Shown here in pieces: positions 9,160 to 16,874 of a DNA stretch of 34,001 bases. The translations under genes were made by a program, and so were the position numbers. Positions within the stretch are counted from its first letter, which is position 1, and each line of letters begins with the position of its first letter. This DNA is from Chryseobacterium sp. MYb7 (GTDB lineage: Bacteria > Bacteroidota > Bacteroidia > Flavobacteriales > Weeksellaceae), in NCBI RefSeq assembly GCF_002979455.1, contig NZ_PCOU01000041.1, positions 1-34,001 of the forward strand, in the 5' to 3' direction. The notes beneath the pieces were generated by a model. It was given only the letters and a program-made list of their open reading frames with translations, searched no databases and was not told where the DNA came from.

Positions 9160-9741
9160 ATGGAAAAGGCAAGTACAGAAGTTATGAAACCTACATTTTT
9201 TTCAACAAAAGAAGAATTTAGAGAATGGCTTGAGAAGCACCACGAAGATGAGAAGGAGCTCTTAACAGGATTCTACAAAACCGCTAGTGGAAAACCTTCT
9301 ATGAGCTGGTCTGAATCTGTAGATCAGGCTTTGTGCTTTGGCTGGATAGATGGTGTAAGAAAGTCGATAGATCACGAAAGTTATTCTATACGCTTCACGC
9401 CAAGAAAGTCATCCAGTATCTGGAGCAATATCAATATAAAAAAAGTTGAAGAGCTTACGAAAGCTGGATTAATGACTTCTGCAGGTCAAAAGGCATTTGA
9501 TCTCAGAAAAGAGGACAAATCAGGGATCTATTCTCATGAAAAAGCAGATGTTTCTCTTGATCCGGTCCATCAGAAACAATTTATGGATTATCCGGCAGCC
9601 TGGGATTTTTTTGACAGTCAGGCTCCATCCTACAAAAAGGTGATTATCCACTGGATCACGAGCGCCAAGCAGGAAAAAACAAGACTTTCCCGACTTGAAA
9701 AAGTCATCGATATAAGTAAACAATCAAAAAGATTAGAATAA
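9160..9741 (+). CDS. YdeI/OmpD-associated family protein
   Basis: A 193-residue cytoplasmic protein matching the YdeI/OmpD-associated family, sometimes called bacteriocin-protection proteins. Typical blocks are FFSTKEEFREWLEKHH near the N-terminus, then SWSESVDQALCFGWIDGVRKSID and the RFTPRKSSSIWSNIN segment. A Lys-rich tail with a helical YdeI-type end (KQEKTRLSRLEKVID) closes it. The biochemical role of the family is not established. ATG 9160 is used; ATG 9184 is an alternative that would begin at MKPTFFSTKEE, closer to many relatives. The Imm22-like gene begins 11 bp after its stop, so both are probably one transcript. Confidence 0.85.
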   Translation: MEKASTEVMKPTFFSTKEEFREWLEKHHEDEKELLTGFYKTASGKPSMSWSESVDQALCFGWIDGVRKSIDHESYSIRFTPRKSSSIWSNINIKKVEELTKAGLMTSAGQKAFDLRKEDKSGIYSHEKADVSLDPVHQKQFMDYPAAWDFFDSQAPSYKKVIIHWITSAKQEKTRLSRLEKVIDISKQSKRLE

Positions 9742-9752
9742 AAAATAGTATT

Positions 9753-10151
9753 ATGGATAAAGAAATTTCACACTTCTGGTTAGGATATTTCAAGAATGAA
9801 GAAGATTTTTATAGTTTCGTAGAAGAGGATGAAAATTATTACATAGAGGAAGAAACTGACGATCAGTATGTTTCCAAGTTTGCAGAATCTCAGAACATCA
9901 AATGGTTTGACGATGATTTTATAGAATTTGGCTTCGAGGATGAAAGTCTTAGTCTTTATGACAAGTTCGCAGAATATTCTTACGCTGACCAATGGCTTCC
10001 GATTCTGGGAAGAAAACTGAATGAATTAAGTCTGGATACTCCCGTGAATGCTATCATTTTTGCTACAAGATTTGTCATTCCTAATCCGGTTTCTGTAGAA
10101 ACTGATGATTATTCACTGCATTATGTGGGTGAGATAGAATACGACATTTAA
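9753..10151 (+). CDS. Imm22-like immunity family protein
   Basis: A 132-residue acidic protein. The opening HFWLGYFKNEEDFYSFVEE, the IKWFDDDFIEFGF block in the middle and the overall length resemble the Imm22 family of polymorphic-toxin immunity proteins. I recognise this by pattern only. No signal peptide or membrane segment, so it would act in the cytoplasm. No toxin gene is adjacent: its neighbours are a YdeI-like gene 11 bp upstream and, after a terminator, a broken PP2C gene. It therefore looks like an orphan immunity gene, which could protect against toxins delivered by kin or competitors. Confidence 0.6.
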   Translation: MDKEISHFWLGYFKNEEDFYSFVEEDENYYIEEETDDQYVSKFAESQNIKWFDDDFIEFGFEDESLSLYDKFAEYSYADQWLPILGRKLNELSLDTPVNAIIFATRFVIPNPVSVETDDYSLHYVGEIEYDI

Positions 10152-10182
10152 TAACGAAAACAAAACTGTTTTCTTAATACTG

Positions 10183-10228
10183 GCAACTGGTGATTACATA
10201 CATGATGAAATCACCAGTTGCTATTTTT
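10183..10228 (+). terminator. Terminator after the YdeI/Imm22 pair
   Basis: GCAACTGGTGATT and AATCACCAGTTGC form a 13-bp perfect stem with a 12-nt loop, then TATTTTTAT. Confidence 0.85.
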
Positions 10229-10264
10229 ATATTCTATAATGATATTCTAGCCGAAAAATAAAAC

Positions 10265-10272
10265 TATTTTTG
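10265..10272 (+). promoter_or_regulatory. Candidate -7 box of the PP2C gene (possibly leaderless)
   Basis: TATTTTTG matches TAnnTTTG exactly. Its last base is seven nt upstream of the A of ATG 10279, so transcription could start at the start codon itself. No clear -33 TTG is present. Confidence 0.4.
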
Positions 10273-10278
10273 CCTCTC

Positions 10279-11017
10279 ATGAATTTATATTCTACTCTAC
10301 AAATCGGAGATTATCATATTAATCATTGTGAAGATGATCTTCTAATCAAAAAAATCAGTTCTGATAAAATTATATGTGCTGTGATGGATGGATGGATGTT
10401 CTACCGCTATGGACAGCCATTTTGCCTCAACACTTATTGGAAAAATTTTGCGTAAAACCATTATTGAAATAGGCTACAGAGCATTATATGAAAAAGACAG
10501 TCAGAACAGTTTGGAAGAAGAGCTCAAAGAAATCATAAAAGGCTTATTCAAAGAACTTCTATTTATTAAAAATCATCTCATGCTGGATGAAAAAGAGTTG
10601 CTAAGCACTCTTATTATATTAATTTATGACATCAAAAAGGATGAAGGGTCGATCTTATCAATTGGTGACGGAGTTGTTTGCATCAATGGAAACATCACAG
10701 AATTTGACCGTGATAATAAACCGGATTATTTGGCTTATCATCTTCATGAAGACTTCGAAAACTGGTATTCTGGTCTGTCTCAGAAAATATTTTTTGATCA
10801 TTTGAATGATGTTTCAATTGCGACTGACGGTATTTTGAGCTTTTTAAAAAGTAAAAAGACAGATTCTGATGAAATAATCAACTTTACCGAATATTTGATG
10901 ATTGATCAGGCCAATAATGATACGGAAGATATGCTCAACAGAAAGCTTAAACAACTCGAACATCAGTATGGAGTAAAGCCTACAGATGATCTGGCGATAA
11001 TTAGAATGATAAAGTAA
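10279..11017 (+). pseudogene. PP2C-family protein phosphatase, frame broken at a (GATG)4 tract
   Basis: Two overlapping frames together make one PP2C-like Ser/Thr phosphatase. The first frame (from ATG 10279) ends its homologous part at CAVMDG; the second resumes at once as MDGCSTAMDSHFASTLIGK. The switch occurs inside four perfect copies of GATG (10383-10398). With three copies the reading would be CAVMDGCSTAMDSHF and a continuous protein of about 244 residues. Later PP2C-like blocks are intact: SIGDGVV, SIATDGILSF and the C-terminal TDDLAIIRMIK. As written, the first frame stops at 10455. The downstream frame has ATG 10388 but would lack the N-terminal metal-binding part. Explanations are a real null allele, slipped-strand phase variation or a sequence error. 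Its substrate is unknown. Confidence 0.75.
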
Positions 11018-11043
11018 AACTATTAAGACAACTCATTTTGCAT

Positions 11044-11082
11044 TAAAAAAACTTCCGTCTTTTGGACGGAAGTTTTTTTTTA
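11044..11082. terminator. Bidirectional terminator between PP2C gene and polA
   Basis: ACTTCCGTC, TTTTG loop, GACGGAAGT, flanked by an A run and a T run. It works for the plus-strand PP2C gene and for polA, which ends 24 bp beyond it on the minus strand. Confidence 0.88.
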
Positions 11083-11105
11083 TCGTTAAAAATAAATCGT
11101 ATGTA

Positions 11106-13940
11106 TTAATGGGCTTCTAACCAGTTGTCTCCTACTCCAATTTCCACCAATAACGGAACCTGTGTTTTTAAGGCACTTTCCATTTCAGTTCTGATCAGTT
11201 TTGAAGCGGTTTCAATCTCGTCTACCGGAGATTCGAATATCAATTCGTCATGTACCTGAAGCAGCATTTTTGTTTTTAGCTGTTGTTCTTCAAGCTCTCT
11301 GTCTATTTTGATCATGGCAAGCTTTACAACATCTGCGGCGCTTCCCTGAACAGGTGCATTCACCGCATTTCTTTCTGCATGACCTCTCACTACAAAATTG
11401 TTGGAATTGATATCTTTTAAATGACGTTTTCTTCCTAAAATAGTTTCTACATAACCTACCTGGCGTGCTTTGTTCACCTGCTCTGCCATATATTCCTTCA
11501 ATTTTGGATAAGTTTCGAAGTAAGCTTCAATCATTTGTTTAGCTTCTGTACGCGATAATCCGGTTTGTTCTGCCAAAGCAAAAGCTCCTTGGCCATAGAT
11601 AATTCCGAAGTTAACGGTTTTAGCCTGACTTCTCTGAGTTTTTGAAACCTCATCCAAAGGAATTTTAAAAAGTTTCGCAGCTGTGGAAGCGTGGATATCT
11701 TCTCCATCCTGGAAAGCTTTAATCATATTATCTTCTCCTGAAATTTCAGCAATCAGACGAAGCTCGATCTGTGAATAATCGGCAGAAATAATCTTTTTCC
11801 CTTCACCGGAAACAAAGGCTCCACGAATCTGCTGTCCTCTCACGGTACGGATCGGAATATTCTGCAAATTCGGGTTTACACTCGCCAAACGGCCTGTAGC
11901 AGCTGTAGTCTGCGAGAAATTAGTATGAACTCTGTTATCTTCTTTATCAATCTGTGAAGGCAAAGCGTCTACATAGGTTGATTTTAATTTCTGATACGTT
12001 CTGTATTCAAGAATATATTTGATGATCTCATGCTTTGAAGCTAATTTCTGAAGAACATCTTCTGAAGTTGCATATTGTCCTGTTTTTGTTTTCTTGGCTT
12101 TCGGATCCAATTGTAATTTTTCAAACAGAATTTCTCCCAGCTGTTTAGGGGAATTCATATTGAATTCTTCTTCTGAAAGTTCAAAAATCTTTGTTTCCAG
12201 CTGTTTCAAATCGTTCTCAAGGTCAACACTTTCCTGTGCCAGCCATTTTTCATCCAAAGAAATCCCTGCCAGCTCCATTTTTGCAAGAACTTCCATCAGA
12301 GGCATTTCAATGTTAAAGAAAAGTTCCTCCAGATTTTCTTTTTTCAGTTGTGGTGCAAAAAGTTCATACAACTGGAAAGTTACATCAGCATCCTCAGCAG
12401 CATAATCTGTCTGTGTTCTCACATCAGCATCTCTGAAGCTGCCTTGTTTCTTACCTTTCTTCCCAATAATGGTTTCAATAGATACCGGCTTGTAGTTCAG
12501 GTACACTTCTGAAAGGTAGTCCATCCCGTGTCTTCCGTCCGGATTCAGCAGGTAGTGGGCAATCATGGTATCAAACATGGCACCTTTTACGGTGATGTCG
12601 TATTGTTTTAAAACTTTATAATCGTATTTAAGATTGTGAGCAATTTTCAGCAGGTCTTCTTTTTCAAAAAATGGTCTGAAAATCTCCAATGTCTGTAGTA
12701 CCTCCTCTCTGTTTTCAGAAAGAGGAATGTAATAGGCAAGCCCTTTTTTATAAGAGAAACTCATTCCTACCAATTCGGCTTCCAGCTCGTTTAATGAAGT
12801 AGTTTCCGTATCAAAACAAACCACCTTTTGCTGTAATAAATTATCTACTAATTTTTTTTGAGCCTTGGGATTGTTAATATACTGATAAAGATGATCATTA
12901 TTATCGATGGTAGATTTTGTAGAAGTAGCCTGTTCCAATTCTTCAAAGTTGGCAAAAAGATCAAGCTGCATCGCTTGTCCTTTCACTTCTGTTCCTGCAG
13001 GAGTCTGCTTCACTTCCACATCGCTTACAACCAACGTTTCTACAGCGGCAGGAGCAAAAGCTCTGTAAAGATTTTCGTACAGTCTTCTGAATTCTATTTC
13101 ATCGAAAACTTCTTTTACTTTTTCAAAATCCGGAGTTTCAAGATCATATTGTTCCTGATGGAATTCTACAGGAGCATCACAGATAATGGTTGCTAATTTT
13201 TTAGACAAAATACCACGTTCTGCAGAAGCTTCTACCTTTTCCTTCAATTTTCCTTTCAGCTTATCGGTATTGGCAAGCAACGTTTCGATATTTCCGAATT
13301 CTTTCAGAAACTTCATGGCGGTTTTCTCTCCTACTCCTTCCAGCCCAGGGATATTATCCACAGCATCTCCCATCATCGCAAGGAAATCAATCACCTGTTT
13401 TGGGTCTTCAATTTCATATTTTGCTTTTACCTCATCTACTCCAAGAATTTCGATATCTCCACCTTTTAATCCTGGTTTATAGATTTTAATTTTATCGGTA
13501 ACCAGCTGTGCAAAATCTTTATCCGGAGTTACCATGAAAGTAGTATAACCTTCTTTCTCTGCTTTGCAAGCAATAGTTCCAATAACATCATCAGCTTCAT
13601 ATCCTTCTACTCCAAGGCGTGGAATATGCATTGCTTCCAGAATTTTGTGAATGTATGGAACCGCAATTTTGATCGCTTCAGGAGTTTCGCTTCTGTTGGC
13701 TTTGTAATCCGAATAATCATCAGTTCTTACACTCGCTTGCCCTACATCAAAAACGACTGCCAGATGGGTAGGCTTTTCTCTTCTGATCAATTCGATTAAA
13801 GAGTTGGTAAAACCAAAGATGGCAGAAGTATCCAGTCCTTTGCTGGTAAGTCTTGGATTCCTGATTAATGCGTAGTATCCTCTGAAAATCATCGCATAAG
13901 CATCGATGAGAAACAGCCTTTTATCTTTTGTTGCGTCCAT
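11106..13940 (-). CDS. polA: DNA polymerase I
   Basis: A 944-residue family A polymerase with three domains. Residues 1 to about 290 are the 5'-3' exonuclease (LFLIDAYAMIFRGYYA, then DYKANR and the VEGYEADDVIGT acidic cluster). Residues from about 370 are the 3'-5' proofreading exonuclease, intact because DTETTS (about 377), HNLKYDYKVL and YAAEDADV carry its carboxylates. The polymerase domain has motif A DYSQIELR (about 721), motif B RSQAKTVNFGIIYG (about 770) and motif C VHDELIFE (about 897). It serves Okazaki-fragment maturation and repair. Start: ATG 13940 is preferred over TTG 13958, because a perfect -7 box lies at 13956-13963 and the TTG would lie upstream of the transcript start. Confidence 0.98.
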   Translation of the reverse strand: MDATKDKRLFLIDAYAMIFRGYYALIRNPRLTSKGLDTSAIFGFTNSLIELIRREKPTHLAVVFDVGQASVRTDDYSDYKANRSETPEAIKIAVPYIHKILEAMHIPRLGVEGYEADDVIGTIACKAEKEGYTTFMVTPDKDFAQLVTDKIKIYKPGLKGGDIEILGVDEVKAKYEIEDPKQVIDFLAMMGDAVDNIPGLEGVGEKTAMKFLKEFGNIETLLANTDKLKGKLKEKVEASAERGILSKKLATIICDAPVEFHQEQYDLETPDFEKVKEVFDEIEFRRLYENLYRAFAPAAVETLVVSDVEVKQTPAGTEVKGQAMQLDLFANFEELEQATSTKSTIDNNDHLYQYINNPKAQKKLVDNLLQQKVVCFDTETTSLNELEAELVGMSFSYKKGLAYYIPLSENREEVLQTLEIFRPFFEKEDLLKIAHNLKYDYKVLKQYDITVKGAMFDTMIAHYLLNPDGRHGMDYLSEVYLNYKPVSIETIIGKKGKKQGSFRDADVRTQTDYAAEDADVTFQLYELFAPQLKKENLEELFFNIEMPLMEVLAKMELAGISLDEKWLAQESVDLENDLKQLETKIFELSEEEFNMNSPKQLGEILFEKLQLDPKAKKTKTGQYATSEDVLQKLASKHEIIKYILEYRTYQKLKSTYVDALPSQIDKEDNRVHTNFSQTTAATGRLASVNPNLQNIPIRTVRGQQIRGAFVSGEGKKIISADYSQIELRLIAEISGEDNMIKAFQDGEDIHASTAAKLFKIPLDEVSKTQRSQAKTVNFGIIYGQGAFALAEQTGLSRTEAKQMIEAYFETYPKLKEYMAEQVNKARQVGYVETILGRKRHLKDINSNNFVVRGHAERNAVNAPVQGSAADVVKLAMIKIDRELEEQQLKTKMLLQVHDELIFESPVDEIETASKLIRTEMESALKTQVPLLVEIGVGDNWLEAH

Positions 13941-13955
13941 ATTTTGAATAATGAA

Positions 13956-13963
13956 CAAATATA
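13956..13963 (-). promoter_or_regulatory. -7 box of polA
   Basis: On the minus strand TATATTTG matches TAnnTTTG exactly. It predicts a transcript start near 13949 and a leader of only about nine nucleotides before ATG 13940. No TTG is visible at -33. Confidence 0.5.
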
Positions 13964-13977
13964 TGAAAATAGGAGTA

Positions 13978-14062
13978 AAAGTTGGCAGTTTGGAGAAGGG
14001 ATTCGGGATATGAGTTACGCGGTTTTGGGATGCGGGGTTGAGAGATAAGGAGATTGCTTCTT
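13978..14062. repeat. Purine/G-rich intergenic patch
   Basis: A G-rich, C-poor stretch (words such as GGAGAAGGG, GGGATGCGGGG, GAGAGATAAGGAG) that differs sharply from its A/T-rich surroundings and resembles patches at 1-90 and 25396-25490. No coding sense. Confidence 0.4.
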
Positions 14063-14084
14063 AGCATCTACTTTTTGTAAAAAA

Positions 14085-14116
14085 CAAAACAGCACACCAA
14101 AAGGCATACTGTTTCT
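14085..14116 (-). terminator. Terminator, hcp copy 1
   Basis: On the minus strand AAACAGTATGCC, TTTT, GGTGTGCTGTTT forms a 12-bp stem including G-U pairs, followed by TGTTTTTT. The wobble pairs form only in the minus-strand RNA, which fits use by hcp. Confidence 0.75.
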
Positions 14117-14138
14117 TTTTTATTTAAGTTGTATTGGA

Positions 14139-14552
14139 TTATTTACCTGCTGAAGGCCATAGTCCAGCGAACTGAGAAGTACCGTAATCGATAGTCTCTG
14201 CACTCACTACGAAGCTGATCAACATACTGTTGCTGTCAATAGCGTCAAAGTCTACTTCGTGTTGGATAACATACCCATTCTCCCATTTCAAAGTGATCAA
14301 TGTTCCTTCTTCGTGAGATTTGTTGAATGTAATTTCTCCTACAGTCGGCTTATATTTACCGTTTAATAAGCTTTCAAGGATGTCTGACTTTTCAGTAGCT
14401 TCTACTGTAACCTTGATTAATGCGTTAGAAGGATCTGATGCTACACGTCCTGAAACGTCTGTAGATCTGGATACGCTGTAGTTCATTTTTAACAGTTTCT
14501 GTCCTTCACCGTTGTTGAATTTTAAGATTCCTCTTGAGTTTCTTTCTGCCAT
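14139..14552 (-). CDS. tssD: T6SS tube protein Hcp/TssD, copy 1
   Basis: A 137-residue Hcp-family protein of the Bacteroidetes T6SS type, with no signal peptide. Hcp hexamers stack to form the inner tube and can carry effectors. The N-terminus is MAERNSRGILKFNNGEGQ. It is nearly identical to two other copies (14955-15368 and 24754-25161): copy 2 differs at only two residues (Thr75 to Val, Val116 to Ile). No core T6SS gene is directly adjacent, so this is a satellite hcp with its own promoter (-7 box 14605-14612), upstream dyad pair and terminator. Part of the gene (14389-14489) is identical at the DNA level to copy 3. Confidence 0.9.
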   Translation of the reverse strand: MAERNSRGILKFNNGEGQKLLKMNYSVSRSTDVSGRVASDPSNALIKVTVEATEKSDILESLLNGKYKPTVGEITFNKSHEEGTLITLKWENGYVIQHEVDFDAIDSNSMLISFVVSAETIDYGTSQFAGLWPSAGK

Positions 14553-14604
14553 GATTGTAAATTTTTAATCGTTAGTAATAAATTGTAATTCAATAATTAT
14601 ATAA

Positions 14605-14697
14605 CAAAGATAGTCTCCTTGATTTTGAAAAAAAAGCATTTCAATGGAAATCTGAAAAAGTGTAGTAGTTCTACGATTTCATGTCGTAATTCTACGA
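14605..14697 (-). promoter_or_regulatory. hcp copy 1 promoter with paired upstream dyads
   Basis: On the minus strand the -7 box is TATCTTTG (14605-14612). Upstream are two 14-bp dyad units written on the plus strand as TAGTAGTTCTACGA (14663-14676) and TCGTAATTCTACGA (14684-14697). Unit 2 is a perfect TCGTA/TACGA inverted repeat. The units are 21 bp apart (two helical turns). Copies 2 and 3 of hcp have the same arrangement at the same distance from the -7 box, which suggests a shared activator site. Confidence 0.7.
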
Positions 14698-14704
14698 CAA
14701 AAGA

Positions 14705-14880
14705 TTTAAAATAAAACATAACATACTATAAATAAATATTTTAAACACTTATATTAATTCATAAAAACCAGTCATATATTACACTATGAAGAGAAATAAT
14801 ATATTAAAAAAGCATTATAAAAGAAAGCAAAAAGCCGCTAATTTTTCACAGTTCAATTGAACAGGTTGGGATGCCATAAA
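14705..14880. other. A/T-rich spacer between hcp copies 1 and 2
   Basis: Between the dyad element of hcp1 and the terminator of hcp2. It is very A/T-rich with no coding frame or repeat that I can support. Confidence 0.4.
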
Positions 14881-14921
14881 AAAAACAGAACAGTATACCC
14901 GTATGAGTGTACTGTTCTGTA
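14881..14921 (-). terminator. Terminator, hcp copy 2
   Basis: ACAGAACAGTATAC pairs with GTGTACTGTTCTGT (14 bp, one G-U) and is followed on the minus strand by a run of T. Confidence 0.9.
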
Positions 14922-14954
14922 CCAATTTTATTTTTACTAAGATGATGAATAGGC

Positions 14955-15368
14955 TTATTTACCTGCTGAAGGCCACAGCCCAGCGAACTGAGAAGTACCG
15001 TAGTCAATAGTTTCAGCACTTATTACGAAGCTGATCAGCATACTGTTGCTGTCTATTGCATCGAAGTCTACTTCATGCTGGATCACATATCCATTCTCCC
15101 ATTTCAAGGTGATCAGTGTTCCTTCTTCGTGAGATTTATTGAAAACGATTTCTCCTACTGTTGGCTTGTATTTACCGTTTAACAAGCTTTCTAGGATGTC
15201 TGATTTTTCAGTAGCTTCTACTGTTACTTTGATCAATGCATTGGAAGGATCTGATGCTACACGTCCTGAAACGTCTGTAGATCTGGATACGCTGTAATTC
15301 ATTTTTAACAGCTTCTGTCCTTCACCATTGTTGAATTTTAAGATTCCTCTTGAATTTCTTTCTGCCAT
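14955..15368 (-). CDS. tssD: T6SS tube protein Hcp/TssD, copy 2
   Basis: A 137-residue Hcp paralogue with Val75 and Ile116 where copy 1 has Thr and Val; otherwise the proteins are the same. At DNA level there are many synonymous differences from copies 1 and 3, so it is not a recent duplicate. It has its own promoter (-7 box 15417-15424), the shared dyad pair (15475-15509) and a strong terminator, so it should be monocistronic. The upstream neighbour on the same strand is a secreted fibre-like gene, not a T6SS core gene. Structural Hcp or effector carrier are both possible. Confidence 0.9.
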   Translation of the reverse strand: MAERNSRGILKFNNGEGQKLLKMNYSVSRSTDVSGRVASDPSNALIKVTVEATEKSDILESLLNGKYKPTVGEIVFNKSHEEGTLITLKWENGYVIQHEVDFDAIDSNSMLISFVISAETIDYGTSQFAGLWPSAGK

Positions 15369-15416
15369 GATTGTAAATTTTGATCGTTACTATTTTGTGA
15401 TTTGGTGATTGTATAG

Positions 15417-15509
15417 CAAAGATAGAGGCTCTTTTCTGCTAAAAAAAGCTTTTGAATGGAAATCTGAAAAATTGTAGTAATTCTACGATTTCTTGTCGTA
15501 ATTCTACGA
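15417..15509 (-). promoter_or_regulatory. hcp copy 2 promoter with paired upstream dyads
   Basis: -7 box TATCTTTG on the minus strand (15417-15424). Dyad units are TAGTAATTCTACGA (15475-15488) and TCGTAATTCTACGA (15496-15509), again 21 bp apart, with the same 56-base offset from the -7 box to the inner TTCTACGA repeat as in copies 1 and 3. Confidence 0.7.
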
Positions 15510-15686
15510 CAATGGATTTAACAAACCTATTGAAAATATTATAGACAAAGGGTTTTACCTCATTGAAAAAGAACAACAAAAACAATAATTTTCCACACGA
15601 GTGAGAAATATTAAGATTTTTTAATAAAAATTTGGCATGATTTAACAAAAGTTTGAAACACCAGAAAACATTGCTGAATTATAACA
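15510..15686. other. A/T-rich intergenic spacer
   Basis: Between the hcp2 regulatory element and the terminator of the secreted-protein gene. No convincing gene; a 69-codon open frame here is mostly A/T-driven Phe/Leu/Asn and overlaps the hcp2 control region. Confidence 0.4.
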
Positions 15687-15724
15687 TAAAAAAGGAAGAA
15701 CCTCTTAGAGATTTTTCCTTTTTA
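15687..15724 (-). terminator. Terminator of the secreted fibre-like gene
   Basis: AAAAAGGAA and TTCCTTTTT enclose a small inner stem (CTCT/AGAG); a T run follows on the minus strand. It lies 25 bp after the stop. Confidence 0.7.
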
Positions 15725-15748
15725 TAATTTACTTTCTTTATCCTTACA

Positions 15749-16474
15749 TTAGAACTGCTCAACAATCATAGCTTCTTTTGTTACTCCACTAACTGATATT
15801 AAATTTCCTTCGAAACGATAAGTCGTTCCATCAGTAGTATCATATATTCTAAATATATTTAATTCATTTACTGTTCCCACATTTGTACTTCCAGGAATAT
15901 TAACCCAATTTCCTGATGCTAATGTTCCCGTACCTGTACCAGTACTGTATGCTGTAGGTGTCCAGTATTCAATAATAAATACTGACAATGGTCTACTTCC
16001 AGAGCCCAAAAATTTAACTTGCCAAGAACCTCCGGTTGAACTTCCATTATATCTAAAACTATATAATCCATTTTGAGTCGTTACTTCAACAGTGCTACTA
16101 GCTGTGACTAATTTTTGTTTAACAACAGAAACTCCTACAGTTGCAGAATTCACATCTATAACATTTCCGCTAGCATCTGTACCAAGGTAACTAGCAGCGG
16201 GCAAATTAGTCAACTTAAGACCAGATGTTCCTGCTGTACCGGAAACGACTTCCAATTTATTCGTTGGACTAATGGTTCCAATTCCTGTATTTCCTGCGGA
16301 TGTCACCACAAAATCATTAGCCTGCTGAGAGACTGTAGGAACTCCTGTAGAAACATTGTCTTTTGCTCCGTCAACATGAAAAGTACCTTGTGGGTTAGTT
16401 GTATTAACACCTACTTGGGAAAATACACTCATGAAAGACAATAGTGCCAAAATTGTAAGGTTTTTTTTTGTCAT
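15749..16474 (-). CDS. Secreted fibre-like protein of unknown function
   Basis: I do not recognise a defined family. The 241-residue protein begins with a signal peptide (MTKKNLTILALLSFMSVFSQ) and continues VGVNTTNPQGTFHVDG, then NTGIGTISPTNKLEV and LKLTNLPAASYLGTDASGNV. These G-(I/V)-G/N-T-x-x-P repeats are common in Bacteroidetes surface proteins and resemble phage tail-fibre or trimeric adhesin heads. Residues 115-241 are beta-rich, Gly/Ser/Thr-heavy and lack Cys. No lipobox and no evident C-terminal type IX sorting domain. It sits alone between hcp2 and the lytic transglycosylase gene with its own terminator. Its upstream region carries a 5' hairpin and helically phased repeats. A T6SS role is only suggested by position. 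Confidence 0.65.
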   Translation of the reverse strand: MTKKNLTILALLSFMSVFSQVGVNTTNPQGTFHVDGAKDNVSTGVPTVSQQANDFVVTSAGNTGIGTISPTNKLEVVSGTAGTSGLKLTNLPAASYLGTDASGNVIDVNSATVGVSVVKQKLVTASSTVEVTTQNGLYSFRYNGSSTGGSWQVKFLGSGSRPLSVFIIEYWTPTAYSTGTGTGTLASGNWVNIPGSTNVGTVNELNIFRIYDTTDGTTYRFEGNLISVSGVTKEAMIVEQF

Positions 16475-16514
16475 TTTTATTGTGTTTTATATTTTAAATT
16501 GATCAAGAAATTAC

Positions 16515-16545
16515 AACATCTCTTTTTCGGAGAAAAAGTTATGTT
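16515..16545 (-). promoter_or_regulatory. Leader hairpin of the secreted fibre-like gene
   Basis: CTTTTTC-GGA-GAAAAAG forms a 7-bp stem with outer AACAT/ATGTT arms, 40 nt upstream of the start codon. It would lie in the 5' leader and could affect mRNA stability or translation; there is no T run suggesting a terminator. Confidence 0.45.
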
Positions 16546-16571
16546 CCGGCTCAAAACATAAAAAAGAATTA

Positions 16572-16625
16572 GATACTACACTGGTATTACATGCACAAAA
16601 AATAAGGTATTACACAGGTATTACA
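16572..16625. repeat. Four phased direct repeats (GGTATTACA type)
   Basis: GATACTACA (16572), then GGTATTACA at 16583, 16606 and 16617. Start-to-start distances are 11, 23 and 11 bp, so all copies face about the same side of the helix. They lie about 100-150 bp upstream of the secreted fibre-like gene. They look like regulator binding sites. Confidence 0.55.
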
Positions 16626-16818
16626 TCGGCATTAAATACAGCTTAATAATGCCTCATAGATTGAAAATAATAAAATGAAATTGAATTTAAATTTTTAGGA
16701 AAAAAACTATATATTATTTGAAAATTAATACAATCTGAATGAAAATTTAGAAAAAAAATGAGAATTTGATCATATACAATCCTATATAAATCCAATTGAA
16801 ATACTATTTCTTTACTAT
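16626..16818. other. A/T-rich intergenic stretch
   Basis: Part of the 400-bp region between the secreted fibre-like gene and the transglycosylase gene. Apart from the repeats and hairpins listed separately I see nothing in it. Confidence 0.4.
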
Positions 16819-16855
16819 AAAAATGGCAACCAGTTAAAAACTGATTGCCATTTTT
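16819..16855 (-). terminator. Terminator of the tssH-transglycosylase unit
   Basis: On the minus strand AAATGGCAATCAGTT pairs with AACTGGTTGCCATTT (15 bp, one G-U), followed by TTATAG. The pairing is complete only in minus-strand RNA. Confidence 0.85.
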
Positions 16856-16874
16856 ATTTTAATCTGAGATTATT

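Noticed and set aside
12094..13482. Long plus-strand frames opposite polA
   Set aside because: Antisense shadows of a conserved coding sequence; Ser/Phe-rich composition typical of reversed codons.
15749..16474. Prophage tail-fibre gene
   Set aside because: It has a signal peptide and no other phage genes (terminase, capsid, portal, integrase) are present.
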